A program made the translations under genes and the position numbers. The notes beneath the pieces are model-generated. The model was not told where the DNA came from. It saw only the letters and a list, made by a program, of their open reading frames with translations, and ran no database searches. 64,000 bases of DNA from Legionella bozemanae (GTDB lineage Bacteria; Pseudomonadota; Gammaproteobacteria; Legionellales; Legionellaceae): contig NZ_LBAW01000013.1 of assembly GCF_001648595.1 (NCBI RefSeq), positions 1 to 64,000 on the forward strand. Reading direction: 5' to 3'. Within the stretch, counting starts at the first letter, position 1. Each line of letters begins with the position of its first letter. Positions 1 to 9,428 of the stretch are shown piece after piece.

Positions 1-124
1 CACAAGTTCTTCTATAGTAGAAATACAAGCTCTAAATTAGAAATATAAATTTGAGCATTTTTTCCAAGTACTTTCATAAAATACCTCAATGAATTCTCTT
101 AGTGCTTAGTTACTTATTTTCTGA

Positions 125-154
125 AATAGAAAGCCCCATCTGGGGCTTTCTATT
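125..154. terminator. Bidirectional intrinsic terminator
   Basis: A perfect 13-bp inverted repeat (AATAGAAAGCCCC / GGGGCTTTCTATT) with a 4-base loop lies directly after the end of the leftward reading frame that stops at 153. The stem is G+C-rich at its tip and A/T-rich at both feet, so it could stop transcription from either side. Confidence 0.7.
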
Positions 155-488
155 ATGCTGCTATTTGTGAATGCTCTTTTTGCAAAGGCAACCAATTCTT
201 CTTCTGCCCTTCAATTTTAGCCTTGAATTTTATTTTAAGACAGTTGCTACGCTTGTCTATTGCCCCAAACACTCGATAGGTAACCTCATTATCATGATTC
301 GTTCCCCAACGTCCCTCCCAGAATCTACTCCAACCACTTCCCCCAGTAACTCCCCAAATGAATATCCAGAAAGCAGCAAGGTAGGTTATGTCAAATACTG
401 TAGGATTTGATAACAATAATTCATACTCTCTTTGGATAAAATTTCCGGTGCTTATAAAGTTAAGCACAATCAGCAGAAGCACCTCCAT
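153..488 (-). CDS. Hypothetical small protein (weak)
   Basis: This frame could encode 111 residues. The N-terminal half has hydrophobic stretches (about residues 3-13 and 35-48) and the C-terminal half is basic and ends in HSQIAA. It overlaps the 3' end of the inverse autotransporter gene by 29 bases and stops at the foot of a strong terminator, which suggests that the transcript at least is real. There is no convincing ribosome binding site before the ATG, and I do not recognise the family. It may be the 3' remnant of a larger gene or a chance frame in the autotransporter 3' UTR. Confidence 0.3.
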   Translation of the reverse strand: MEVLLLIVLNFISTGNFIQREYELLLSNPTVFDITYLAAFWIFIWGVTGGSGWSRFWEGRWGTNHDNEVTYRVFGAIDKRSNCLKIKFKAKIEGQKKNWLPLQKEHSQIAA

Positions 489-2784
489 TGATAGAACATT
501 GTGATTTAGGGTTACTATTATTAATTACTCCTTCAGCCCCAATAACAGCATCTGACGATGCAGGTGTTGATGAGGTAGCTGATACACTACTTTCACCACC
601 TTCAAAGGTTAAAACGCCATCAGACACAATGCCTTGTGTTACACTTGTTGCAGCAGTACTAATATTTTGAGCGGTAACTTTCGAACTATTTATTGTCGCA
701 TTTTGATTTGCATAAATTCCTAAAACCCATCTTCCTGGGATAGCGCTCGAACTTTGTGCAAAAATAATGTTATTAGTACTAAAAACATTTCCACCATTAG
801 CAGAAATTCCATAAGCAATAGCAGTACTAAAGGAGTTAATTGTTGAGTCAGTTAAAAAAACATCACCCATGTTATTTACTATTCCTAAAGACTCCCCTGT
901 TGAGTTATTTCTTGCGGTAATATTCACCTCTTGAGCTCTGATACTTCCTTGAGCAAAAATCCCATTTACCAGGCTATCTCCTCCTTCTGAATAAATAGAA
1001 CTTCTATTTACCTCAACATTCCCCCCATCACTATCCACTCCAACCACAATACGAGGTCCTATAGCACTAATCACTGAATCATCTACAATTACCGTACCGG
1101 TATTGATGCCCCAAACCCCTAAAACAAAAGAAGAATCTCCTGTGGAGACAACCTTAATATTAGAGTTTCTGACAACTACATTAACGGGTGTAGCTAATTG
1201 ATTTCCTATTACACCAAAAATTTGGCCAGCATCTGTACCTAACGCACTTAGTTCTGAATTAGTGACGTTTATAGCATTTAATGCAGATGCAGCTATAACA
1301 AATTGATCTCCTTCAGCGGATATAACCGCATTGTTTACTGAAAGATTATCACTTTCAATTCCATTAACCGTTACCCCTTGAGCACGCGCCACAACCGAGG
1401 CATTATTCACTGTAAGATTATTATCAGCACCTAATGCTGCTACTGAATTATCAATGACATTTATTTGTCCTGAATTAATTATATTCATGTCCTGAAACGA
1501 ACCATTTCCGTACCACCATAAACCCCCATTAATAATAGGTCTAGCAAGAGTAGCGCTTGTTGTGAAATCGGCACTACGTCCAGATAATATTTGCCCATTA
1601 CCTAAATAGACTACTTGACTACCATTATTAGCTGGAAGTGTATAATTCCCTGAGGCGAACCATAAATTCGCTGGTCGAGTTACTGTTGCTGTAATACCAT
1701 CAGCAATAGATTGATTCAATGTTTGGCAAGGATGTTCTGCGGTACATATATTGGAATTAAAATTTGTATAGTTAGTGCCAGAAGGACTAAAAAACCAAAT
1801 ATCATTTATAATTTGCGTAGGTCCAGTTAATATATAACTTTCCCTAATAGGTATTGCAGCACCTGAAGGTTGGCGTGCAATATGACGAATAATGGGCTCC
1901 TCCATTCTATTTCTTAGCTGATTCACTTGTGTATAATCAGGCCCACCAAAACTTAAGCGCACTCCAAAGGAGAACCAGTTTTTATTTTGATTATCATAAT
2001 TATCTTGCACTAATAATGATATGTTTTTTCCTGCATAAACTTCTATATTCGCTTCCCAACCATTCACAGAAGGAGCATTATGATAGTCGAAGTGATAAAC
2101 GCCACCTCTTAGCCATACCCCTCCCGCTATAGGTATATAACGTCCTACCTCCCCTTCCACACCTACACCATATTCATGAGTTAAACTAACAGGAGCATCA
2201 ATGAATGTATGACCACTTGTTTGTGCGATATTTGTTTTTCCTGAATCATGAAGAACAAATTGAGGCATGTTACTCGCCATCATGGAGAGATAAGGTTGAC
2301 TTCGTTTCCCCATAGGAAAATAACCTTGTACTCGTGCTTCATGATGCTTGGTTAATAGCTCAAGTCCCGGATTTGCTATCCATGTGTGCAACTGATTATT
2401 CATTAGATTCATTCTTTGATAATCAGCAAAAAAGAAACCACCCAAAATAACTTCATCTGATTGTATGTTATGGATACTACGAATACCGGTTCCCATGCTA
2501 GCTACCATGGATTGATTTCGTCCTCCCATAAAAGCACCATCCACATATACTAAGCGGTCACTTTGCCCTAACACAGGAATCATTCCATCTACGAAACCAG
2601 CTAATTCACTACGACTAATTAAGCCTTGGCTAGTAAAACGAGAAGTCCAAGGACCTGCATGCCAATAGTTATTATAATTATTATAAAAATTTTGTAGTGA
2701 TGATGTTGTTGCTACTTCATTAGCAAATAATATATCGGCAACCAAAAAGCCTAAGAGAGACGATATTAATTGTTTTTTGTACAT
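460..2784 (-). CDS. Inverse autotransporter (intimin/invasin-type) with beta-helix passenger
   Basis: A 774-residue surface protein. Residues 1-21 form a signal peptide (LLGFLVADILFA). Residues about 35-290 look like an inverse-autotransporter outer-membrane beta-barrel: alternating aromatic strands, YGVGVEGEVGRYIPIAGG, and an SFGVRLSFGG strand. The conserved linker RMEEPIIRHIARQ that follows matches the position and type of the R-x-x-x-P-I-x-R linker after intimin barrels. The rest is a passenger. It has a CTAEHPCQTLNQSI motif typical of pectin-lyase-fold surface proteins, then many N/S-rich turns spaced about 20-25 residues apart (VNNA, VTNS, VRNS, VDDS, VNRS), as in a parallel beta-helix. 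No Ig-like (BIg) repeats are seen, unlike classical intimins. The likely role is adhesion or surface display. The family call is firm; the ligand is unknown. Confidence 0.85.
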   Translation of the reverse strand: MYKKQLISSLLGFLVADILFANEVATTSSLQNFYNNYNNYWHAGPWTSRFTSQGLISRSELAGFVDGMIPVLGQSDRLVYVDGAFMGGRNQSMVASMGTGIRSIHNIQSDEVILGGFFFADYQRMNLMNNQLHTWIANPGLELLTKHHEARVQGYFPMGKRSQPYLSMMASNMPQFVLHDSGKTNIAQTSGHTFIDAPVSLTHEYGVGVEGEVGRYIPIAGGVWLRGGVYHFDYHNAPSVNGWEANIEVYAGKNISLLVQDNYDNQNKNWFSFGVRLSFGGPDYTQVNQLRNRMEEPIIRHIARQPSGAAIPIRESYILTGPTQIINDIWFFSPSGTNYTNFNSNICTAEHPCQTLNQSIADGITATVTRPANLWFASGNYTLPANNGSQVVYLGNGQILSGRSADFTTSATLARPIINGGLWWYGNGSFQDMNIINSGQINVIDNSVAALGADNNLTVNNASVVARAQGVTVNGIESDNLSVNNAVISAEGDQFVIAASALNAINVTNSELSALGTDAGQIFGVIGNQLATPVNVVVRNSNIKVVSTGDSSFVLGVWGINTGTVIVDDSVISAIGPRIVVGVDSDGGNVEVNRSSIYSEGGDSLVNGIFAQGSIRAQEVNITARNNSTGESLGIVNNMGDVFLTDSTINSFSTAIAYGISANGGNVFSTNNIIFAQSSSAIPGRWVLGIYANQNATINSSKVTAQNISTAATSVTQGIVSDGVLTFEGGESSVSATSSTPASSDAVIGAEGVINNSNPKSQCSINGGASADCA

Positions 2785-3322
2785 AAAATCCCTTTTAACG
2801 TAGAGAAAACATGAAAATTTTCAAGACTATGTCTTTTATTGAATTGCGTATAAAAAACAATAAAAGCGAGAGGTGAATTTGCCTGCTCCTGCGTATAAAC
2901 AATACTGGATTTCCTTGGTCTTTTGCAAGAGCTCTTTGAAACGATGATATGAACTAATCTAGAATTCAGCATAAGTTGAGTCGTTTTGACCCAACCGCTA
3001 TGAGCAATGGCCTGCTCAAATTAAAGATTTTTCTTTAAACATTTCCCAATAAAACATGGATGTGTCTACTCCATCACACACTGAATGCTGTTCAAGGCGT
3101 TTTCCGCTAATTCCTGTGCCGGATAAAAAGTATCGTATAATGCGTTCAATATAAAATAAAACCTATAAGCGTCAAAACGTTTTAAATGGAGGAATTACAA
3201 TATAATTAAATTAACATTATAGAGATCAAAATGAACTTGATTTATAACCAGGGTTTTCGAATCAATTAAGAACCTCATATATGCTTATAAGCTTCTTCTC
3301 ATAAAGTCCACAAACCCATACT
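2785..3322. other. Intergenic gap, 538 bases
   Basis: The gap lies between the start of the autotransporter gene and the end of the metalloprotease gene. It must hold the leftward autotransporter promoter. A 10-bp palindrome GCTTATAAGC is present at 3283-3292. I find no convincing gene, RNA or terminator with a T-tract here. Confidence 0.4.
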
Positions 3323-4972
3323 TTAATTTACCTTACAGCCGGTGGTCTTCACACCTACCTGACCAAAAACTGACTGAACCATTTTCTGATCAATACTCAT
3401 ATCTTTTGCGGCATACAGCACACCACAAGCACCTTGAACAAAATTAGTAGTAGGTGTCCAGTATTTGCTATTGGCAATAATCATCATCTGATAAGCCTGT
3501 TTAATACCTATATTTTTTGCCAACAAATAAAATGCCTTATTAAATACGCCACTGGCAGTATGTACAATAAAACTTTGTCTTTCTTGAGGATTAGAAATAT
3601 GTGCTTTTGCATAAGCAACCAATTCTAGATAACTAATTGCGCAATAGGTCCCATGACTTTGAGCTAGATTTTTATCCAAACAATCAGCCGAACTACCATC
3701 TGAAGAAGGAAAATCCATAAAGCGTAGCGCTTTACCAAAAGAATCACGAACAATCGTTTCACCAATACCCCAAGTTACAGTATTTGGCTCCAAATAAAGT
3801 TTATTATAAAGCTGAGGAAATTTTTCCAAGAGATAAGCACGCGCTGCCTGGCCTGCCATATCGGATAAAGATTCATTGAGAGCACCTGATTGATCATGGT
3901 ATTCAAGTCCCGAATGCTGTTCAGTAAAACCATGTGTTACCTCATGACCCGCTACGTCAAGAGATACCAAGGGATAGAAATCCTCGCCATCGCCAAAAGA
4001 CATAAACTGTCCATCCCAAAAAGCATTATCATAATGTTGGCCAAAATGGACACGCATGACTAACTGCATTGGGGTTCCATTACTATGTTGCAGTGCATTG
4101 ACCCCGTACCATTCTTTATACATATTCACTATGGTGTGGCCAAAATAATAAGCATCATTAGTTGGTGAAAAAGCACCATTGATGTTTTCTTCTACATTCT
4201 TGCTGCAAGGATATTGAAAAGGAGTGGTCAAAAGATCATTCCAATCCCAAGCCGATCCCAGATTAACAAGCTTTACCTTGGCGATATCCATGATGCATTG
4301 ACTGCCATTTTGAGTTACTTCTAAAAAAGGCAATCCATCTCGCCCATACCAGTATTCATGAACTTTTTCATTGCCACCCGGACCACCATCCATAAAATTT
4401 TTTATGTTATTCCACTGCTTACTGATTTCGCCACTTTGTGCATCTACAATAAAAAATGGCCATGCCGGCTTGTTATCATTTTGAGTGGTTTTAAATGAAA
4501 CTTGATAAACCAGTTGCAGTTCATTATTTTGATCTGCCCTAATTTGCAACTCACTCAATTCCTCATAAGTAGGCATTTGTGAGTTGAAGCTGAACCAAGA
4601 TTTTTTGGCCAAGTTAACAGCCTCTTTTGACGTCAGTGTGGGCTTTGTATTCAGTTGGACGTCGTTAAGTAAATGTCCATTGACTTGCGCATCCTCTTTA
4701 GTAATCATAATTTGTGCGCCAACAACAGGGATTCCCTGGTACATTTGTTGGTATCTCATGATTGTTTTTGAGTGCTCTTGGGTCTGACTCACTTGCTGTA
4801 AGGCATTCTTTTCTGCCGATGGAGCGGCTGCACGAGCCCTTATGTTTGATTGTTGTTTGAGTGAAAATTGATTCAAACTACTTAATGGAGCTTGATATAA
4901 ATCCAGCTCTGTTACAGCAAACGCATCATAAGTGACCAAAACAAAAGTAATGCTAAGAAATTTTTTTAACAT
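3323..4972 (-). CDS. Secreted zinc metalloprotease, thermolysin (M4) family, ProA/Msp-like
   Basis: A 549-residue preproprotease. It has a signal peptide (LKKFLSITFVLVTYDAFA), then an FTP/PepSY-type propeptide to about residue 195, then the M4 catalytic domain. The zinc site is HEVTH at 343-347, with the third ligand Glu at about 367 in GALNESLSD. The active-site His is likely the one in SHGTYC. The architecture matches the Legionella major secreted protease ProA (Msp), a type II secretion substrate, but only a comparison would tell ortholog from paralog. The start is the ATG at 4972, which has GAG 8 bases upstream; the GTG at 4981 has no ribosome binding site. It is transcribed divergently from the modular secreted protein gene at 5167. 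Confidence 0.9.
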   Translation of the reverse strand: MLKKFLSITFVLVTYDAFAVTELDLYQAPLSSLNQFSLKQQSNIRARAAAPSAEKNALQQVSQTQEHSKTIMRYQQMYQGIPVVGAQIMITKEDAQVNGHLLNDVQLNTKPTLTSKEAVNLAKKSWFSFNSQMPTYEELSELQIRADQNNELQLVYQVSFKTTQNDNKPAWPFFIVDAQSGEISKQWNNIKNFMDGGPGGNEKVHEYWYGRDGLPFLEVTQNGSQCIMDIAKVKLVNLGSAWDWNDLLTTPFQYPCSKNVEENINGAFSPTNDAYYFGHTIVNMYKEWYGVNALQHSNGTPMQLVMRVHFGQHYDNAFWDGQFMSFGDGEDFYPLVSLDVAGHEVTHGFTEQHSGLEYHDQSGALNESLSDMAGQAARAYLLEKFPQLYNKLYLEPNTVTWGIGETIVRDSFGKALRFMDFPSSDGSSADCLDKNLAQSHGTYCAISYLELVAYAKAHISNPQERQSFIVHTASGVFNKAFYLLAKNIGIKQAYQMMIIANSKYWTPTTNFVQGACGVLYAAKDMSIDQKMVQSVFGQVGVKTTGCKVN

Positions 4973-5084
4973 AAAAATCACTCAAAAAATTTACACTGCC
5001 ACCATAATGGCATGAAAATAAACAATCTACAAGTAAATTGTTCAAGTACCATTTCCCTTTTATAAGGAATACCCCCATGATAAG

Positions 5085-5166
5085 ATCCCAAACTCTTGCA
5101 AAAAAGATGAGGTCTGTAATATGGTTGCATAACTATGCGCCCAGTTTAATTAAAAGGATGAATTTT
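5085..5166 (+). repeat. Conserved leader, copy 1 of 2
   Basis: The roughly 80 bases before the gene at 5167 (from about ATCCCAAACTCTTGC to the ribosome binding site AAAGGA at 5153-5158) are nearly identical to the leader of its paralog at about 21423-21504. Both contain GGTCTGTAATATGGTTGC and CATAACTATGCGCC. The duplication therefore included the upstream regulatory region. An in-frame open stretch crosses the leader in both copies but has no good start. Confidence 0.75.
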
Positions 5167-6786
5167 ATGCGTCGCGTGCAACAACTACTGTTATACTTTT
5201 TTCTTTTTTTTATCGTTCCTATTCAATCTTTATGGGCACTTGAATATTCCAAAACTGTTGAAAAAGCCAACTTAACCATTAGCACCGGCAAAAGTGGCGT
5301 CATTTGCTCCAAGTCATTGCAAAACTGTGTGATTCAAGTAAGTCAACCTCAATGTCTCTCAAGCCCGGGCGCTGTTACCATTACGAATAACTCCAAAATT
5401 CCTGCAAACAATATTCAGGCTTCTTCGGCAAACAGTTTTTTTTCCCTTTATGTCCTGCAAAATAATGGCTGTCCTGCCTCTTTGTTGCCCGGTAAAAGTT
5501 GCACCATTTCCTTTTTTACCAATACCTCAATTGCTTTCTTCATTTCCAGTGTCATGGTTAAAGGTACCAATACCAATGCCACATTCTTTGATATGCAGGC
5601 TGTAACATGTTCTGCTCAGCCGCAAGCACTACTCAACGTATCGTCTAATACGGTAAATTTGATCACCGGCGGTTCCCCCCAATCAATCGCCGTAACCAAT
5701 ATTGGTACGCTACCTGCTGCGAATGTTCAGGCGTCCATAGCATCATCACCTCCACTTGGCGTTGGCGTCATGAGTTTTTGTCCGGCACTTTTAATGCCTA
5801 ACAATACGTGTCAAATCACTTATCAACCAGGAGCTACCCCGGGAAGTACCACTTCAACAGTCTTTGGAACAAATACGGCGAATACAATTCCAATAACAGT
5901 CAATGTAAGTTTATCGCCGACAACAATGCTTTCTGTTCCTACTAATGCAGTTATTCCTGCTGGTGATTCAGTGGGCGTTAATATCCCTGTGACGAATCTA
6001 ACCAGCACTCCAGCATTTAACGTTAGAATTGTTTTACCTGCTCTCTGGGTGGCAGCTGGGGTTACCAGCTCCACATGTGCTGTTATCCCAGCAAACGGAT
6101 CCTGCATGATAAATATTACCTCACCTTTCTTTACTGCTTTTGTTGCCCAAGGGGGAATATCAGTCACAGGGGATAATGTTATTTCACCGCCCTCAATTGC
6201 CTTGGCTTTTTCTATAGAAGGTTATTTAGTATATTCTGTAATCGATTCTTCAGTTTTTTTTGTAGTGCGGGATAGTGATGCAAGTTCAGGCTTTGTTTGG
6301 AGCATGAATCCTAATGATGTCCCTGGAATCACGGAAACTTCTACCAACCCACCCGAGAATTGCAATGGCGCGACCGATGGTTCCTGTAATTCAAATATAC
6401 TGATTGAATTTTATGGAGGAGAGGTTCCTAATGCGGCTGAGTTATGTTATCAAATTACCGAAGATCATGGTGGCGAAGTACCTCCAGGGACTTGGTATTT
6501 GCCCGCGATTTGTGAATTAGGCATATTTACCCCAGGATTTCCTGGCAGCGCCAATGCAAATTGCCCTGCGAATACTCCCAATATTGCGAATAATTTATAT
6601 AGTTTAGGATTTCTTCCTGAATTGGCAGTAAATGGCCGGTATTGGAGCTCTACTGAATCCAGCACTGACTCAGAAAATAACGCGTGGTTTCAGGAATTTT
6701 TTGCTAATGGAATGAGTACTCAGGGAACCATCATCAAAAACAATACTTATGGTGTTCGCTGTGTCCGGGTTTTTGCGCCGGCCTAA
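5167..6786 (+). CDS. Secreted modular protein with Ig-like repeats and Lcl/DUF1566-like C-terminus
   Basis: A 539-residue exported protein. Residues 1-25 are a signal peptide (hydrophobic LLLYFFLFFIVPIQ, ending SLWA). Three Ig-like modules follow, each with a pattern of V-T-N-x-x-x-x-P-A-x-N-V and a Cys pair near LxPxxxCxI. The last roughly 160 residues resemble the DUF1566/Lcl C-terminal domain: WYLPAICELG, then RYWSSTESS, NNAW and a final VRCVRVF. In Legionella this domain ends the collagen-like adhesin Lcl; no collagen repeats are seen here. The ATG at 5167 was chosen because AAAGGA lies 8 bases upstream and the paralog at 21505 has the same arrangement. A longer frame opens at 5038 but has no ribosome binding site. 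The function is likely extracellular or surface; the ligand is unknown. Confidence 0.75.
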   Translation: MRRVQQLLLYFFLFFIVPIQSLWALEYSKTVEKANLTISTGKSGVICSKSLQNCVIQVSQPQCLSSPGAVTITNNSKIPANNIQASSANSFFSLYVLQNNGCPASLLPGKSCTISFFTNTSIAFFISSVMVKGTNTNATFFDMQAVTCSAQPQALLNVSSNTVNLITGGSPQSIAVTNIGTLPAANVQASIASSPPLGVGVMSFCPALLMPNNTCQITYQPGATPGSTTSTVFGTNTANTIPITVNVSLSPTTMLSVPTNAVIPAGDSVGVNIPVTNLTSTPAFNVRIVLPALWVAAGVTSSTCAVIPANGSCMINITSPFFTAFVAQGGISVTGDNVISPPSIALAFSIEGYLVYSVIDSSVFFVVRDSDASSGFVWSMNPNDVPGITETSTNPPENCNGATDGSCNSNILIEFYGGEVPNAAELCYQITEDHGGEVPPGTWYLPAICELGIFTPGFPGSANANCPANTPNIANNLYSLGFLPELAVNGRYWSSTESSTDSENNAWFQEFFANGMSTQGTIIKNNTYGVRCVRVFAPA

Positions 6787-6819
6787 CTAATGGACTTTTT
6801 TATATTAAGGATAATCAAT

Positions 6820-8220
6820 ATGATGTATATTAAAAAATGGATGCTCCTTTTTCTTGGCCTCTACGCTACTTTTTCTGCATCCCATGCAGGAGTTGTGGAG
6901 CGTTACTTGCAAAAAAAACAAGAAGAAAAAGCTCCTTTAATTGCTGAAAAAACCATTCAACTCGCATATTTTAAACAATTAATTGATCATAATGATCCTG
7001 TCATGGGAACATTTTCTCAACGTTACTATCTTGATGAAACATATGGTCCTAAAGAGGATTCACCGGTATTTTTCTATATTTGCGGCGAATCCGCCTGCAC
7101 GAAGCGCGCCCTAAACGGCGCGATCAGAAATTACGCCCAAAAATTTCATGCCAAACTCGTTGCCCTGGAACATCGATATTATGGTGAAAGTTTACCTTTC
7201 AATTCGTTGTCAACTAAAGACTTACGTTTCTTAACCACAGAAGCAGCTTTAGATGATTTGGCTTATTTCCAGCGCCATTTAAAAAACGAAAAAAACTGGA
7301 CCGGGAAATGGGTGGCTTTTGGTGGTTCTTATCCCGGCTCTTTATCCGCTTATTATCGCTTAAAATTTCCTTATTTAGTGGTTGGTGCTTTGGCTTCATC
7401 CGCACCAGTAATGGCTAAAGAAGACTTTGTTGAGTACGATGCGCATGTCACCCAAGTTGCCGGCTTACATTGCGCCAATCAAATGCGGGAGGTAGTCAGT
7501 GAAGTGGAAGCCAGTTTGAGTAACCCTGCGACGTTGGCACAAATGAAATCATTGTTTGATGCATCTGCAGTTGCTGATCCAGTTGATTTTTTATATTTGA
7601 TTGCTGATACCGGCGCTGCAGCAGTGCAATACGGAATGCGGGATGCTTTTTGCGCCAATTTATCGGCAAGCCCAACACCACTCCAAGGTTATGCCGAATT
7701 TGCTAGAAAATTATATCAAGACATGCAGGTTAATGCAGTAGAGATGACAGCCCAGGGTGCAATGAGTGAAAATCCCAGCGATTATAAAGATGGTTTAGGA
7801 ATGCGTCAGTGGTATTATCAATCATGCAGGGAATACGGTTATTGGCAAAATGCCCATCCTAATTCTGCACTTTCTACCCGTTCTTCATTAATTAATATGG
7901 AGTATCACCACAGTGTCTGTCAACGCTTGTTTGGTCTCACTCAACCGGCCAATACAACGGAACTTAATAATACCTTATACTTTCCCTTAATGGACATTCT
8001 GGCATCTAATATCTATTTCACTAATGGGGAAAACGATCCCTGGTCCACTCTTTCTTTGGCGGAAAAAAATGGGAACGCGATGAACCCCAAACTAACTTAT
8101 CAATTGATTCAAGGAGCAGCTCATTGCGACGATTTACATAGCCCCTCTTCGCTTGACTCCTCCGCTTTAATCGCTGCTCGCAAAACAATGGAATCGTTAT
8201 TGACTGAGTGGCTTGAGTAA
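6820..8220 (+). CDS. Secreted S28-family serine peptidase (prolyl carboxy/aminopeptidase type)
   Basis: A 466-residue exported protein with a signal peptide (WMLLFLGLYATFSASHA). It carries the S28 hallmarks: LEHRYYGES, the nucleophile motif GGSYPGSLSAYYR with Ser at about 170, ALASSAPV just after it, the Asp-containing NGENDPWS, and the catalytic His in GAAHCDD near the C-terminus. S28 enzymes cleave after proline (lysosomal Pro-X carboxypeptidase, DPP7). The preferred start is the ATG at 6820, with AAGGA 8 bases upstream. It follows the modular secreted protein by 33 bases, so the two are probably one operon. Export next to a metalloprotease suggests joint degradation of host peptides, which is inference. 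Confidence 0.88.
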   Translation: MMYIKKWMLLFLGLYATFSASHAGVVERYLQKKQEEKAPLIAEKTIQLAYFKQLIDHNDPVMGTFSQRYYLDETYGPKEDSPVFFYICGESACTKRALNGAIRNYAQKFHAKLVALEHRYYGESLPFNSLSTKDLRFLTTEAALDDLAYFQRHLKNEKNWTGKWVAFGGSYPGSLSAYYRLKFPYLVVGALASSAPVMAKEDFVEYDAHVTQVAGLHCANQMREVVSEVEASLSNPATLAQMKSLFDASAVADPVDFLYLIADTGAAAVQYGMRDAFCANLSASPTPLQGYAEFARKLYQDMQVNAVEMTAQGAMSENPSDYKDGLGMRQWYYQSCREYGYWQNAHPNSALSTRSSLINMEYHHSVCQRLFGLTQPANTTELNNTLYFPLMDILASNIYFTNGENDPWSTLSLAEKNGNAMNPKLTYQLIQGAAHCDDLHSPSSLDSSALIAARKTMESLLTEWLE

Positions 8221-8272
8221 AAGTTCGCTTAAACTTTCCTCTCAATAGGAGAGGGGCGTAAAAGGTTCTATC

Positions 8273-8306
8273 AATAGATTTCTTCGGAACTCGCTAGAAG
8301 TCTATT
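8273..8306. terminator. Possible convergent terminator hairpin
   Basis: An 11-bp inverted repeat (AATAGATTTCT / AGAAGTCTATT, with one G-T pair) sits between the convergent ends of the S28 peptidase gene and the unknown gene at 8308. No long T-tract follows, so efficiency is uncertain. Confidence 0.4.
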
Positions 8307-8307
8307 G

Positions 8308-9417
8308 CTATTTGGGACGATTTAGCGGATGCTCATCTTCGCCTTCGTTTTTGGCACCACTCAAACGCTCTTTCATCATAACTGTTGCCTGTCCGGGTAA
8401 TCGCTCTAAAGCACGCCGTTTATCCAGAGCATCAATAAATTGGGAGGGAGATAATGCCTTCAGTTTTTCGCTAACCGGTAATTGCAGCAAAGGAGAAGGG
8501 ATATCCTCCTCAACACCTTTTTTTTGCAACTCGTGCATCAGCTGCTCATTTAATTCTTTAATAGCAGCCATAGTACAAATCCCTACAAATGGAGAGCAAA
8601 TAAGGGTTACTGGACTTTTATCTTCCGCACGAAAATTTTCCTGGGCTGAAGTATCTTGATGAATGAGCCCATGATAAATAGGACCTATAAGTTGTGCATC
8701 ATGGATTTCACGTTGAATTATCGCAAATTTATTTTCCAATTGCTGTAACCAGTCATCACCTAAATATTTTTTTAGAAATTCTTTTAGTTCATCACGCTCA
8801 ATTAACTTATCCAGCTTAATCCTATATTCCTCGCTATAGAGAAATTCAGACAAGACGAATTCATCTTCTTTTTGATAATTTGGATGGAGTAACATGGGAG
8901 CACCTTTTGCTTTAATCTCAAAAACCATAGCCTGGGAAGAAATATCAACACCTTTGGAAAAGCCTTCTTTTAATGCTTTTTGAGCATCAGAATACAATTC
9001 CGCTAAAGGAGAGGATTCCATGATTAACCCAGAACGCTCAAGTACAGCCAAATCGCGCGCAAGAGCAGCTAAATCAGATAAAGCGCCTAATTTAGATAGT
9101 GTTAATTTCTGATAATCGTCAGAACGAATTTCATGCCAATGTCTTGATTTAAACGTTATATTTCTTAGCATATTTATCACGGCAAAACTAATTCCTGTAT
9201 CTTGCTGCTCCAATTTTCCTAACTCAAGAAGTTGTTTGTTTAATCCCAGATTACTTATTGATTTTTCTAAAAAAGTGATCACTTGCTTTTTTTCTTCGGC
9301 TGTTAACTCAATACCTGAACTTTGTTTATCCGTTTGGATAATCCGTTCCAGCAAAAATAATGCGTCCAGATCTTCGCTGCTAAGTCCTGTTCCCTGAATT
9401 ATCTCTTCTTTAGTCAT
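8308..9417 (-). CDS. Unknown soluble helical protein, effector candidate
   Basis: A 369-residue protein with no signal peptide or membrane segment. It is rich in Leu, Glu and Lys and probably mostly helical. I do not recognise a domain. The C-terminus is acidic and then polar (GAKNEGEDEHPLNRPK), compatible with a Dot/Icm E-block translocation signal. In L. pneumophila Philadelphia-1 an effector, CegC1 (lpg0012), lies in the corresponding neighbourhood as I recall it; homology to this gene is untested. It is the second gene of a two-gene operon, 11 bases after the 117-residue gene. The coding assignment is firm; the effector idea is a hypothesis. Confidence 0.75.
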   Translation of the reverse strand: MTKEEIIQGTGLSSEDLDALFLLERIIQTDKQSSGIELTAEEKKQVITFLEKSISNLGLNKQLLELGKLEQQDTGISFAVINMLRNITFKSRHWHEIRSDDYQKLTLSKLGALSDLAALARDLAVLERSGLIMESSPLAELYSDAQKALKEGFSKGVDISSQAMVFEIKAKGAPMLLHPNYQKEDEFVLSEFLYSEEYRIKLDKLIERDELKEFLKKYLGDDWLQQLENKFAIIQREIHDAQLIGPIYHGLIHQDTSAQENFRAEDKSPVTLICSPFVGICTMAAIKELNEQLMHELQKKGVEEDIPSPLLQLPVSEKLKALSPSQFIDALDKRRALERLPGQATVMMKERLSGAKNEGEDEHPLNRPK

Positions 9418-9428
9418 AAATCACCTGG

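Noticed and set aside
2766..2972. Leftward 68-residue frame upstream of the autotransporter gene
   Set aside because: It overlaps the autotransporter start and lies in its promoter region, with no ribosome binding site or coding-like composition.
5823..6167. Leftward 114-residue frame inside the modular secreted gene
   Set aside because: The paralog shows a similar antisense frame, as expected from shared repetitive coding sequence rather than a second gene.
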